The notes beneath the pieces were generated by a model, which worked only from the letters and a program-made list of their open reading frames with translations, had not been told where the DNA came from and searched no databases. The translations under genes were made by a program, and so were the position numbers. A stretch of 64,000 nt of DNA, from positions 42,135,058-42,199,057 of the forward strand of contig NW_024037059.1 of assembly GCF_015706575.1 (NCBI RefSeq), read 5' to 3'. Below are positions 1 to 10,900 of the stretch, one piece after another. This DNA comes from Patiria miniata. Lineage: Eukaryota; Echinodermata; Asteroidea; Valvatida; Asterinidae. Numbering within the stretch: the stretch's first letter is position 1; the number at the start of each line of letters is the position of its first letter.

Positions 1-3000
1 ACAATGTCATCGAATGGGTGTTGTACGTCTCCACATTGCTCTATGTCTGCCCGTTCTTTGTGGACATCTACTTGTACGAATTGTCCTGGCAGACGCCTTT
101 CGGTGCAGTTGCTGCCTTTCTGGCCTGGTTCAACTTTCTGCTGTACTTGCAGAGGTACGAACACCATTTTCATTTTCACCCCAGAGGGATTCCAACCTGG
201 GTCGGAGAGATCGGATGCAGAAGAAACGAATACCTGCATCGTTAATCTGATGTCATTTTACAAAAAAAACGTGAACAATGTCAATACTCTAAACATCACT
301 CGAATGTCAGATTGGCACATTAGGATCAAGCCGAAGTGCAAAACGTAAAAAAAAAAGAATCGATTCTATCGTCTATAATCACTTCTTCTACAGATTCGAC
401 ATATTCGGTATTTACGTGGTCATGTTCCTGGAGATTCTACGGACCCTTGTCCAGGTTCTCTTCGTCTTCTCCATCCTATTCATCGCCTTTGGCCTCACCT
501 TCTTCATGCTACTTTCGCAAGAGGTAAGAATCGATTCGTAATTTATCGATTCTTGCATCCATTAGTGCTCACAGTGTTGTTAAGGAAACTTTAATAGTTC
601 ATTTAGGGCGTTGTGGCAAGTAGGCGGCGTTTGTAAAATTCGTTCAATACGGTGACTTTGTGTTCCAGTCATGGTTGCCTCTTTGAAAGTCGCCATTTCA
701 GACGAAATGAAGATACCTGTGTTTAAAAAATGGTTTCTGCAGGATGTTTAGTTTTCTCAAAGAAGAGAAATTAGGTTATGAGATACGGTTCTGCACTTAG
801 ACTGGGATATGTTCTGTCATGAGTATGAAATTATGATTACGGTAACACCATGTCGAACTTGATCTCTTTTGGGGAGGTGTGTGGTTCTGAAAAGAAACGG
901 TTGGTTGTAAAACTCACTACTTACAAGACCTAAGCAAATATCATTGATCCTCTGAATTGTGTAGCAGCAATACCTCCATGAGTGATGAGATTTTTTTCTG
1001 ATGTTCCTTCTTCAGGCAAACAAAGCCCACGCCACGCCCATTATGTCATTGTTCCGTGTATGCACAGCTCTGATGCTGGGAGAGTTAGACTACATCAACT
1101 CCTTCGTGGAGCCTGCCTCGGACTGTGATTCCAACACCATGCCTCATCCAGAAATTACCTTCATCTTCCTCTTCACATGCGTCTTGCTGCTCCCTGTTCT
1201 GCTGATGAACTTGTTGGTGAGTAAAAAAATATATATTTGAAGAAATACTGATCGACAAGAAAGCTGTCTTGTAGACGGGTTGTGTTCAGGGTCCGACGAG
1301 TGAACTGGAAAATGAGATGATAAAGTACGGAGCATGACAAAATTAGACGCTGTGATTTGAACTCTTAGGCTTTTGGGTTGCATCTGACGTAGCGAGGTAT
1401 ACTTTGCAAATTATGCTTGCAGCCTTTCATGCAATCTGTACATTTTGCGAGTGAGTTATAATACACTGGTCAATTCAGAAGGTAATCAAATTAATTTACT
1501 ATTCATAGTTTTAATCTGATAGGCATCACAAGTTGACACAAATCAAATCGCAAGTTTAGTCGCAAGTCAAACTGTTCAGATGAACTGTTAGAAAAGTCCT
1601 TCCGTTGTCACTGTTAATCCATGAGCAATTATAATAATCTTACACTTCCCCTTTGACTTGCCTTGTGATTGTCTTGAGAATGACTTGGTGAAAACTCTGC
1701 AAATGTGTGGTTATTTTCCACATTTATCCCTTTTCAGATCGGTTTGGCCGTAGGTGACATCGCCGAGGTTCAGTACAATGCGCGCATGAAGCGCCTAGCC
1801 ATGCAGGTGGAGTTACACACGGACCTCGAGCACAAGCTACCCAAGCGAATCTTGGAGTACGGAGAGAAGGATCATCTGATAGTCAAACCTCACTGCAGGA
1901 AGAGATTTCTGACAAGGGTAAGAGAGATAAGGAGGTTTGGGGTGCAACCACTCACCCTCAAACAAAAGTAGAAAATGGAGAGGAATAAACGAAATTAATT
2001 TTTGACGTAGGCATACGTCATCATGCAAGCTATAGAATCCTATAACATCCAAGTTTCACTTGATAAGCATGTGGTGAACTAGACTATTTTGTAGTATTTC
2101 TAACGGGTAGGTTACCGGTTTTCTAAATTTGTGTATGCATTTATTGCTTAAATGTATCTCTGTTGTTCCCGGCTCAGATTTGGTTGAAGATCATGGAGTC
2201 GGCTGGCATGGAGGAGGGCATGCCAAAAGAGCGACTCAGGACGGCTGCCGACGTGCACATCAACGTGGTCCATGGGGAAATCATGAAGCAGAAACGAAGG
2301 TACGTCAACAAGCTTAGATTCAGGGCGTGGATTAACTGTAACCACCCCTTTCCGTCCGGTAAGTCTTAATTATTTACATTATCTTACAGACAAAACATGT
2401 GAAGTAACATTGCTCAATGCGTTGACTTCAACCTCTCTTCATAAATCTCAGACTGACAGCTCATCCTCCCTCATAAAAAAATCCTGGATCCCCCACTGGT
2501 AGGCCTATACAGGCCCGTCGCCAAAGGGGGGGGGGGGGGCTGGTGGGGCCGGACCTCCCTTGGCGAGCAATTGACACCCCCCCCCCCCCCACGGCAAAAG
2601 CCATACATGTGTATTTTTGTATTTGTATGGTAGTGGGCTCCCTAGTTGGTACTATGCCCCTCCCCCCTGACGCTCAGAAACACCTGCCTTTAACCCCGAA
2701 AGAGCCGTTTAACATTCCCAAAACTCGCGGCGACTCCGCAGGCGTTTTGAAACCATTTCGAGCGCGCACTTCAATTGATAAAATGTTTTAATTTTTTTTT
2801 TATAGGATGAAGGAGATCACAAGTCAGCTCGATAAGCAGTATAACCTGCTTCGCCTCATCGTTCAGAAGATGGAGATTCGCTCAGAGGCAGATGATATGG
2901 ATGAAGGAGAACACCCATCCGGACGCAGGTGGGTTCAAATAGGTCGGTCATTCCGAGTGAATCAAACAGTGAAATAGTCGACTCCTTTACTATTTCATCA

Positions 3001-3430
3001 CGAGTCTATTGACAAGTCCCGTTACCAATAAAAGGCAGTGAACATTGGCAAAGGAATTATTCTGTCACTTTTCATTTGAATATTTTGTGACTTGAGACTG
3101 TATCACTTTTGATTAACTTATGATTGGTGAAGACTTGTACTTGTGATTGACTTTAGATCGTGAAGACTTGTGATTGACTTTTTTAACTTTTATAAGATTG
3201 TGAAGAAGTTGTGACACACGACAGTCAAATTAAGACATTTTTAAGATGTAAATTCAAGCCTGTGTTCTTTTATTTGTTTTAACAGGGGCAGCAGCACGAT
3301 GGCTCAGATTGTCCGGCAAACCATGTATCGTAGTAGGTATTCCAGTCGGACATTCCGTCGCAAACTGTCGTCGAGACGTGAAGACGACGGGGAAGGCACA
3401 GGCGAACACGATGGCTCCAACACAGCCTGA
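1..3430 (+). CDS. TRPA1-like: TRPA1-type cation channel, C-terminal part (7 exons; 5' end outside window)
   Basis: Exons by GT-AG and phase: <1-154, 394-523, 1016-1216, 1738-1917, 2178-2299, 2806-2928, 3286-3430, giving about 350 residues that end at TGA 3428-3430. TRPA channels are non-selective Ca2+-permeable cation channels of the plasma membrane that sense irritants or temperature. Seen here: transmembrane helices with loops (exons 1-2), a pore region with filter-like LMLGELDY (exon 3), and the S6/TRP-region signature NLLIGLAVGDIAEVQ followed by RLAMQVELHTDLE (exons 3-4). These closely follow the same stretch of vertebrate TRPA1 as I recall it. A charged tail with QLDKQYNLLRLIVQKMEI matches the TRPA1 C-terminal coiled coil. 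The last 48 residues are Arg/Ser-rich and then acidic. The ankyrin repeats must lie upstream of the window. The filter acid is Glu where human TRPA1 has Asp. Orthology to TRPA1 rather than another TRPA paralogue is likely but not proven. Confidence 0.9.
524..1015. other. TRPA intron, no recognised gene
   Basis: Intron between channel exons 2 and 3. It is AT-rich with no coding exon. A short stretch near 873-888 (GGTTCTGAAAAGAAAC) resembles the small hairpin at 59,289-59,304 but is too short and imperfect to call. Confidence 0.6.
1540..1700. repeat. Dispersed GACTTGTGATTG-type repeat, copy 1 (diverged)
   Basis: Intron sequence made of short CAAGT/ACTTG phrases (rich in GACTTG and CTTGTGATTG) around a core with a Ca-ATGAACTGTTA segment. 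It shares order and wording with stretches at about 2,985-3,230, 23,590-23,760 and 30,830-30,985, so it belongs to one short dispersed family, probably a MITE or SINE-like element. Ends are not defined. Confidence 0.45.
2500..2600. repeat. G-run/C-run pair in TRPA intron
   Basis: A run of about 14 G (from 2,527) and a run of about 14 C (from 2,577) face each other across roughly 37 bp inside intron 2,300-2,805. They could fold into a short G:C stem. No gene was seen in the rest of this intron. Confidence 0.6.
2985..3230. repeat. Dispersed GACTTGTGATTG-type repeat, copy 2
   Basis: Lies in the last TRPA intron. It contains the family core (an AAAGGAATTATTCTG-like string, then TTCATTTGAATA, then repeated GACTTG/TGATTGACTT phrases) also present at 23,590-23,760 and 30,830-30,985. 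Likely a short non-autonomous mobile repeat with no coding capacity. Confidence 0.5.
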
Positions 3431-5118
3431 ACAAGGGCGGATCCAGAACACGATATGGGGGGGGGGGAATTGATCCCCAAAAAGTGTGTCCATAAAATTA
3501 TGGAGCCCGCTGAAGGGCCCCAAAATTATTTGGATTCGAGATGCTCCGGGTGCGATCTGAGGCAATTTCTTTAACTAACCATTTTTTTAAAGGAAAAGAT
3601 GGTGGTGTACGCAGTGCCTGCCTTTATTGCGACGTCACTTAAAAAAAAATTGTTCGGGGGGGGGGGCATGGCCTCAGCAATGAAATTCTATAATTTGTTA
3701 GTGTTTCACAACCCAGCGAAATTGGACCCATACTTCCGTTCGTTTATTCCGTCTGATGTGTCTAGTAGACGGTTGTAGCTATTGGGCGAAGCTTGCCAAA
3801 TCTGGTATTCGGTGGCCTGGCCAGTCATATTATTTTAAAGACTGTTCTGTTTAGTTGAATGCCATGGTTCAGTGGTTACGGTGTTTGACTCAGGTAGGAT
3901 GGTACTTGGTTCGAACCCAGCCAGAATCACGATGTTTGTGAAGAGAGGTGGTTATGTCAAAATTTATTTAAAATAAAAGAAATTTTTGTTTTCACTTTAT
4001 GAGTTTTCATTTTATAGTGAACAGAGTTTTATTCATCAATACAATCTTTGAACTCTAACAACAAACCTCCCAATATTAATATTGTCTTTTGTTAGGATAT
4101 TGCGTTTGAGAGTTTTGCTTTGTAAGATAAATGTCAATCAGGAATTTAAAAAGAGACTTTTCTGTGCTCCCTTCAGTGTGTGTAAATATCTATCAATTAT
4201 TTATGATACTTGTACAAACCTATGTATGTAATTGTTTGATAAAGCAGTAGGGAGACAAGTGACGAACTACATAAGCACAGACTTTTTTCCAAACTTATTT
4301 TATCATTTGTTACTTTGAAACTTTCGTCTTGTCTTACAGATCATTAATATGTAATAGCTTCATTTAAGAAAACATACCATTCCTTTTTTTAAATTAATAC
4401 TCTGTACAAATTTAAAGGTCATTAAGAAAGAGAATTGATGACGTGGAATCAGTGCATTTTGATATTTTATTCGTTATTATCTTGGTAAAATTAACCGCGT
4501 TTTCTTAGTGATAACACTTGTACATAAGGATGAACTACTCTGGGGCAGTAAATAACAATAAGAAACAAACAAACAAACACCCCAACAAACAAACAAACAA
4601 GTAAATAACAAATACATTTGATCTACTCTTTTTACAGATCAAACCAAACGACTTTCAATCAATACATTACTTTTCACTTGTGTGAAGTTATTTTCTATGG
4701 CAGTTGTTAGGAGTAGGGGATATATGCCAAGAGTAATAATCACACTTTCCAGTAATATCAATGTTTGCCTTATTAAATTATAAAAATAGGATGTCAAAAT
4801 TATTGAAGAACAATAAAGAAACAAATAAAGAAAAAGAGACACAAGATTACGTCAGTTTTAGCTGTTTTAATTGCTATTAAAACTGTTTTAATATGTTATT
4901 TCCAGCCTAAAAGAATATATTAAATTAAAAAAAATATTAAATTGAATTTAACCCCCCCCCCCCCCCCCCCCCCAATGAGAAGTTCGGGATACGTTGATAA
5001 ATAGACAGCCTGAAGTGGTGTGTAATCAATTTACAGCGATATATTAAACGTTTGCAATAAATACTTTATATATTTTATAAATACAACAGGGTCATGTCTG
5101 TGCTCAATTAATCATCTC
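3431..5118. other. TRPA-TMEM65 intergenic stretch
   Basis: Holds the probable TRPA 3' UTR (AATAAA at about 3,972 is a candidate poly(A) signal, inferred), a tRNA-derived SINE head (3,859-3,935), a CAAA microsatellite near 4,563-4,601 and a run of about 23 C ending near 4,973. No further gene recognised. Confidence 0.55.
3859..3935 (+). repeat. tRNA-derived SINE head
   Basis: Has an A-box-like TGGTTCAGTGGTTA and, about 35 bp on, a canonical B-box GGTTCGAACCC. These are the two internal Pol III promoter blocks of a tRNA. The flanks do not pair into an acceptor stem, so this reads as a SINE head or decayed tRNA copy and not a functional tRNA gene. Confidence 0.5.
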
Positions 5119-5181
5119 AAAAGAGGGCGCCCTATCGATACTGACCAAGGAAAAGAGGGCGCCCTATCGATACTATCCAAG
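5119..5181 (+). promoter_or_regulatory. TMEM65 proximal region: duplicated TATCGATA block and YY1-like start
   Basis: A roughly 32-bp block (AAAAGAGGGCGCCCTATCG followed by ATACT) occurs twice in tandem just before the TMEM65 start codon. Each copy holds the palindrome GGGCGCCC and a TATCGATA, a string matching the DREF-type motif known from insect promoters. The start codon sits inside CCAAGATGGCAGC, which resembles the YY1 initiator-type motif found at many translation starts. Promoter function is inferred. Confidence 0.45.
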
Positions 5182-7779
5182 ATGGCAGCGTCCATGCGGA
5201 AGATCGGTTTTCGGCGATTCCTGCAAATTTTGGACAAAGATCTCAGGTTTTCGGTCAAAAATTCAACCACGTGGGTGGCCCCACGCAAGAACTGTGATTA
5301 CTCACGTGATGTGCCAATTTTAGGAGTGTTTGGCTGTTGGAATATCCAGACGAGGCATCAATATACGTATCGGGGACGCCTTTTCCGGGGAAAGTTGGAC
5401 ACGGAGTCCAAGTGCAAGCATTTTGCTGCGTCTTTGTTTCCAAATGAGCGGGCCCTCGTTCTTGCCGAGCTACAGGGACTGCAGGATCATATTCATAGAA
5501 CAGGTTAGACATTATTCATTCACTAGGCTTCCTGCTAATGTGTATCACCTCATGAGAAAATACTGAACAACATGTTGAAAAGATGTTCTTCTTCGTTAAA
5601 ACATACATCACCTTTTTATAAATAAAATTTCTTCTTTTTAGGAGAAATAAATTATGAACTACAAAATGTAGCATCAAACGCAGTCTCTTTTTCTTGACTT
5701 GATGTAAACATTGAACTCTTTATTTCCTCAGTCATTACCATTTTCTTATTCCTCTATGCTTGTACCAATACATTTTTCTAGATAAATGTGCAACTGAGCC
5801 ACCATCCAAAGCACAGTTGAGATTGGGTGAGTAGATGAATATTAACGAACATCATGCTATGCAAATCATGCATTTCAGAGACTGCATGTAATTTGATATT
5901 TCACTATTTAAATAACAGAAAACTCAGCTGTGAACAAGAATAGTAGGCCTAATAGTAAGTTTAGAAAAGCTCAGTAACTGTTTATTTTTGGGTTGTTGTT
6001 TAGTTGTTGTTTTCCTCTGTTGTTCTGTTGGTATCTTTAATAATATCTGTAAAATAATTGCGATATGTAAAATCCAGTGAATTTGAACAGAGAAGTAAAA
6101 GTTATTAAAAAGTTAAAAACAAATAATAAAGTGTTGATATCCTCATTGCTTCATGCTCTTGTATGGATGCACAAATCCATGTTGTTTGAGCATTTTTGGA
6201 AGATTCGTATAGATGTACATTGAGCATTCAAAGACTTGCATTATGCTTGGGAACTACAATGTAATTAGACAGCAATTGATTTCCATAGCCATTATTAAAG
6301 CTCTGGTTTGTTTGCAGTGCTGCTTAGTAATGGCATTCCATTCATTGGCTTTGGATTCCTGGACAACGCCATCATGATCGTTGCAGTGAGTAAAAGATAA
6401 ATTAAATCCATTAGCAAATGAAGACTTTCAAGTATTGCTTCATTTCCTCAGTACATGTATTAATGCCTCAAAAACTGCATGTGTTCTTTCAAAAGAGATA
6501 TTTGTCTTGGGGGTGTATGCTTTGGAGCCTTTTATTTTTTTTGCTTTAGTTGCACTCTGAAATATTTTTTTAAAACCCCAAAACAAGCAAATGGCAATAC
6601 AGAGAGACGTCCCAGTTCCCAGATATTGCTAATGATTGACACGTATTTCAATTTGTTGATATCCAATTGTTATTGATTGAAAACTTTAGTTTTCTTTTTT
6701 GTTTTTCTTTTTCAAAGGGTGATTACATCGACCTGACAATAGGTGTCACACTGGGCATTTCCACAATGGCAGGTGGGTATGAGATCCTTTGTACTCGTTC
6801 CTTACTCTTTCCAAACCGTTTTAACCGAGGCACCTGGTACAGACTGATCAGCCTTTCACAGAATTCTGTACCAAAATGCAAAGGATTATGGGTGAATGAT
6901 ATGACACAACGACAATACCTTGATAACCCACTATGGTGTACTCTCTCATAGGAAACCTGGCTATTTTCATTTCAGTGTCTGTGTTTAGCGGAGAACTGAA
7001 TACAAAACAACCAAGTTCATTGGCTGTAAATAATATGGTGTTAATTTTTATATGATTGAAAATGTTTGCATTATTTACGTGCTTTCTTTTGTTTACAGCT
7101 GCTGCCCTTGGCAACCTTGTCTCAGATCTGGCGGGTGTTGGGTGAGTACAAGGTCCACTCTGTGTTTGCTCAACAAACAGCTGCACAGTCCTCCTTTTTG
7201 AAAGAATTAGAGATGTTCAATGTGACGTTTCTGATCAGTATGCCCAAACCATCATCAAAAGATCAGGACTTCCACATTACACTTGTGGTCCTTCTGAGAA
7301 CCATTTCTAGAGATAGTCACATCACATGGTGTATTTGAAAAGTTAAGTTCCAAAAAAGTGAAAACTTGCACGGCTGTGAAACTGTAAAGAATGAAAACAG
7401 TATAACAGCTGTTTCTGTACTTCATTTTTCACTTGATTGCATTCTTAGGTTGTGTTTTTACCAGCTGTTGAAATTGCTTTTTGGCAGCCAGGAGAGAGCA
7501 GGATTCTAAAAGGGAACAAAATGGAGTAGTAGGGGAGGTGGGGGAACCGGAGCAAAATGGAAAAAATCTGCGGCAAGCCTGAGCACGCCGCTCTCGATTC
7601 TAAAAATAGTTGGGGAAAAATATAGGGGAATCCCCCGATCTCAAAAAAAAAATAAAAAAATAATCTGACGCCGGGTGTGGGGGAGAAAAAAAAAAAAAAA
7701 AAAAAAAAAAAAACTGACGCCGGGTGTGAGAGAAAAAAAAAAAAAAAAAAAAATCTGACGCCGGGAGAGAGAGAGAGAG

Positions 7780-7817
<38 letters not shown>

Positions 7818-7873
7818 ACGTCGGAGAGAGAGAGAGAGAGAGAGAAAAAAAAAAAAATATCTGACGCTGGGAG

Positions 7874-7910
<37 letters not shown>

Positions 7911-10900
7911 ACGCCGAGAGAGAGAGAGAAAAAAAAAAAAAATCTGTCATCGCTAAAATGAGGTGATGTCACCACCACGTGACCTTGAAAAATATGTGAG
8001 TCACCACCACGTGACCTTGAAACGTGTTGAGGCACGATAGAAATTTGGCGTAAACAACGCGACCTTGAAAAATATGTGAGTCACCACAACGTGACCTTGA
8101 AACGTGTGTGAGTCACCACAACGTGACCTTGAAACTCGAGACAAAAAAAATTAGCTCCTTACCCTGTAAAAGGTGAGGAGCTGTTTTTTAATATAAAAAT
8201 GGAGAGTAATATGTTTAGACCGACGAGTATTTGAAAAATGAATAAAAAATAATATCGGTTTTTATTAAATAGATGGAATACTTTGGGACGTCACAACTTG
8301 GGGATAAGTGCGATCATCATATAATCATCGAGAATGGTTTTTTAATTTGTGAAACGTGCGGTGAAATAGTTTCACGTTATTTTGATTTTTCGGCAGAAAA
8401 TGTGCAAGAAGATCGTATCAATTGGTCAACTTTAAAGAGAAACAAAAGAAAAACTGTGGAGAAACTTATTTTGTCTGTTTGTCCAGAGCAAGACTCAGAA
8501 GATGTCCAAGAAACAATCAATAAATATAACGAGCTCGTTAATTACAAAACATTGAGGGGGAATGGTTGCGTCAAACGGTCATTAATAGCGGCGTGTTATC
8601 ATCACGTCGTTGGATTAGACAAAGAACGAGTTAGAGATTTATTTAAAGTGACTCAAAATCAATTTAATAAAGCACTAAAAATATACGATGACCACTACAA
8701 TAAAGGCGGGGCCGAGGGCGTAGTCCTAAGAGGTGAAATAGAGGTATAACTCGGTGGTTCGCTTTCATAATGTTTATTTACCGAGAATTTGAACTTGTAA
8801 GTTTTTCGATAAGAAATTTTTTTTCTTTTGCCAGCCGTTCGTCTACCCGTTTTTTAACTTCTTTTTCAAAGTCTGTATCGTTTTTAATCTTTTGAAGCTT
8901 TGTGCTGGTCTTTGTTCTAATTTTCTGCTTAAGCTCGTTAAATTTGGCGAGCTCTCTCGTAATCAATAAGAACTCTTCGTGCGATATATCTCCGTCGTTG
9001 ATGGCTTGAGACACGTATTCTTCAATCGTGTTAAGTTTGGAGTCTGCTAATATCTTAATCTGGTCGTGCTTTTTTAGCTTGGCGGATAATCGCCTAGACG
9101 CGATTCTAAGCAGAATATCTACACCAAAAGCGCCTATAAACGTTCCTTCTAGCACCAATCCAACGGGGGCTGATATAACACCCAAGAGAGCGGGAATACT
9201 GACAGCCCCCGCTACAACCCCCAATCCTTCTAATCCTATCTCTACGTAATTAATAGTGTCGATCACTCTCTTTATTTTTTTATAAGTGCGCTCTCGGTGG
9301 TCTCTCTCTTTCAAGATTAAAGATCGAATCTCTTCAATCTTTTTAAGTCTGTACACTTTTGTTTCTTCGTTACTATTTAATCGGAGTACATCTCCAGAAA
9401 TATCGGGGTATAACGCCTTACCATCTACACTCATGTTTTTAATATAAAAAGATTTTAAAATTAAAAGATCTCCAACTCGATAATGATACCCTCACCCTTA
9501 TTGTTGAATACCTGTCCTTTTTCACCGCTGATAGAAAATGTCAGTTTGTCGATTATACCGTTTTTAAGATTTTTGAATCCCTCGGCTCTATCAATATCGG
9601 GTTTGCGCGTAGCCACGGGTACGATTTTTAAGATGTCAGAAGGACGACCATTAAAAAAGTTTTCACTCGTACTTAATTGCGGGCAGTGAATAAACAAAAA
9701 TTTAAACGGATTAACGTCGTAAGACCCCGTATACACCACTTTGGGTACCAGTCTTCCTTTGGGTAAATTGAGTAATCGAGATACTTCTCTGTTCAAGCGC
9801 AATTTGAGATTGACGTCGGTTATCACCAACGTCACCTTTTTAGATTCTCTAAATATTCGAAAACTTACCCCGGGTATAGAATTTAAAATGAAATCGAACC
9901 AATCGACGTCGTACCACCCCGGTGCTATGATGACCGAACCGGTGACTCCGAGTGGCAACGGCTCTAAATGACTCGGAGGAATAAAATCTAAATCCTCACC
10001 CGTCACGATAAGACTTCCCCTTATAATTACCCCTGCTTCCCTACTATCTCTCAACTCGCTCAATTCGCTCGCACCCATTTCTCCTTCAATAAACTTTGAA
10101 GCCAATTCCTCACCTTCAAAGATTTTTCTTTCTCTAACATATAATAATCTTACTAAAGATTGAAGCGTATTAAGTTCTAATTCAGTTTTTGGTATTTCTG
10201 AAGACATGGCGGCTAAAATCAACCCTCGCCGTTCAGCTATAATAGCTCTTTTTCTTTTGTTTGATTCTAAAACGGATTCTAGTCTATCGTCTTCGTACGC
10301 TTTTATAAGATCGTTTATAGTTTTTTGTAAAACATTTTCATCGTTAATTAAAAAGTGGTATGGTATATCGGGTAACAATCGCTCTATAAAATCTCTATCC
10401 GGCGTTCTTATGTGTACATCTGAAAGAAACTCCGCGGGTATGGGGGGAGGTTTATCTGTGGTAAATGCGGGTCTCCCATCTATTTGCGTAAACCAATCAA
10501 TCTCCGTGGCGCTGGAAATATTAAAATATCCGGCGTTAAACAACACCCTTTTTACGCGTATAGATTTTTGACCGTTTAAATTATCTACGACGTCTTCTAA
10601 TTTAAACGTCTGCTCATTTTGAAACAAGTGAAACGAATGCATTTATTTTAAAGTCTTTTTATATTAAAACTGAAACTAAAATAATGAGTGATTTTAAGTC
10701 GTTAAAAAAGCAGATACAATCGATAGCCGATCAGGTAACGAGACAAGTAAATCAAAATGTAGCTAAACGACAAGCTACCACCCCAGCGCATGTACTAGAC
10801 AGTCCGTATCTCACTGGCGAACTCGAGATTACGGTCAACGCGTCTAACACGTTTTTAACCCCGTTTCCCGACTTAATCTCGGACTATAAAATATCTCGCC

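Noticed and set aside
873-888. Second copy of the small GGTTCT stem-loop
   Set aside because: The right arm does not pair fully and no hammerhead-like motif is next to it.
7445-8035. Long open frames of Phe or Lys through the left inverted repeat (and likewise 22,371-23,198 on the right)
   Set aside because: They are translations of A/T homopolymers and GA repeats with no conserved domain. The same DNA is explained as inverted repeat.
8750-8785. Hairpin CTCGGT/ACCGAG between the TFIIB-like and 218-residue genes as a terminator
   Set aside because: Only 6-bp arms with a 24-base loop and one arm inside coding sequence, so too weak beside the 12,095 hairpin.
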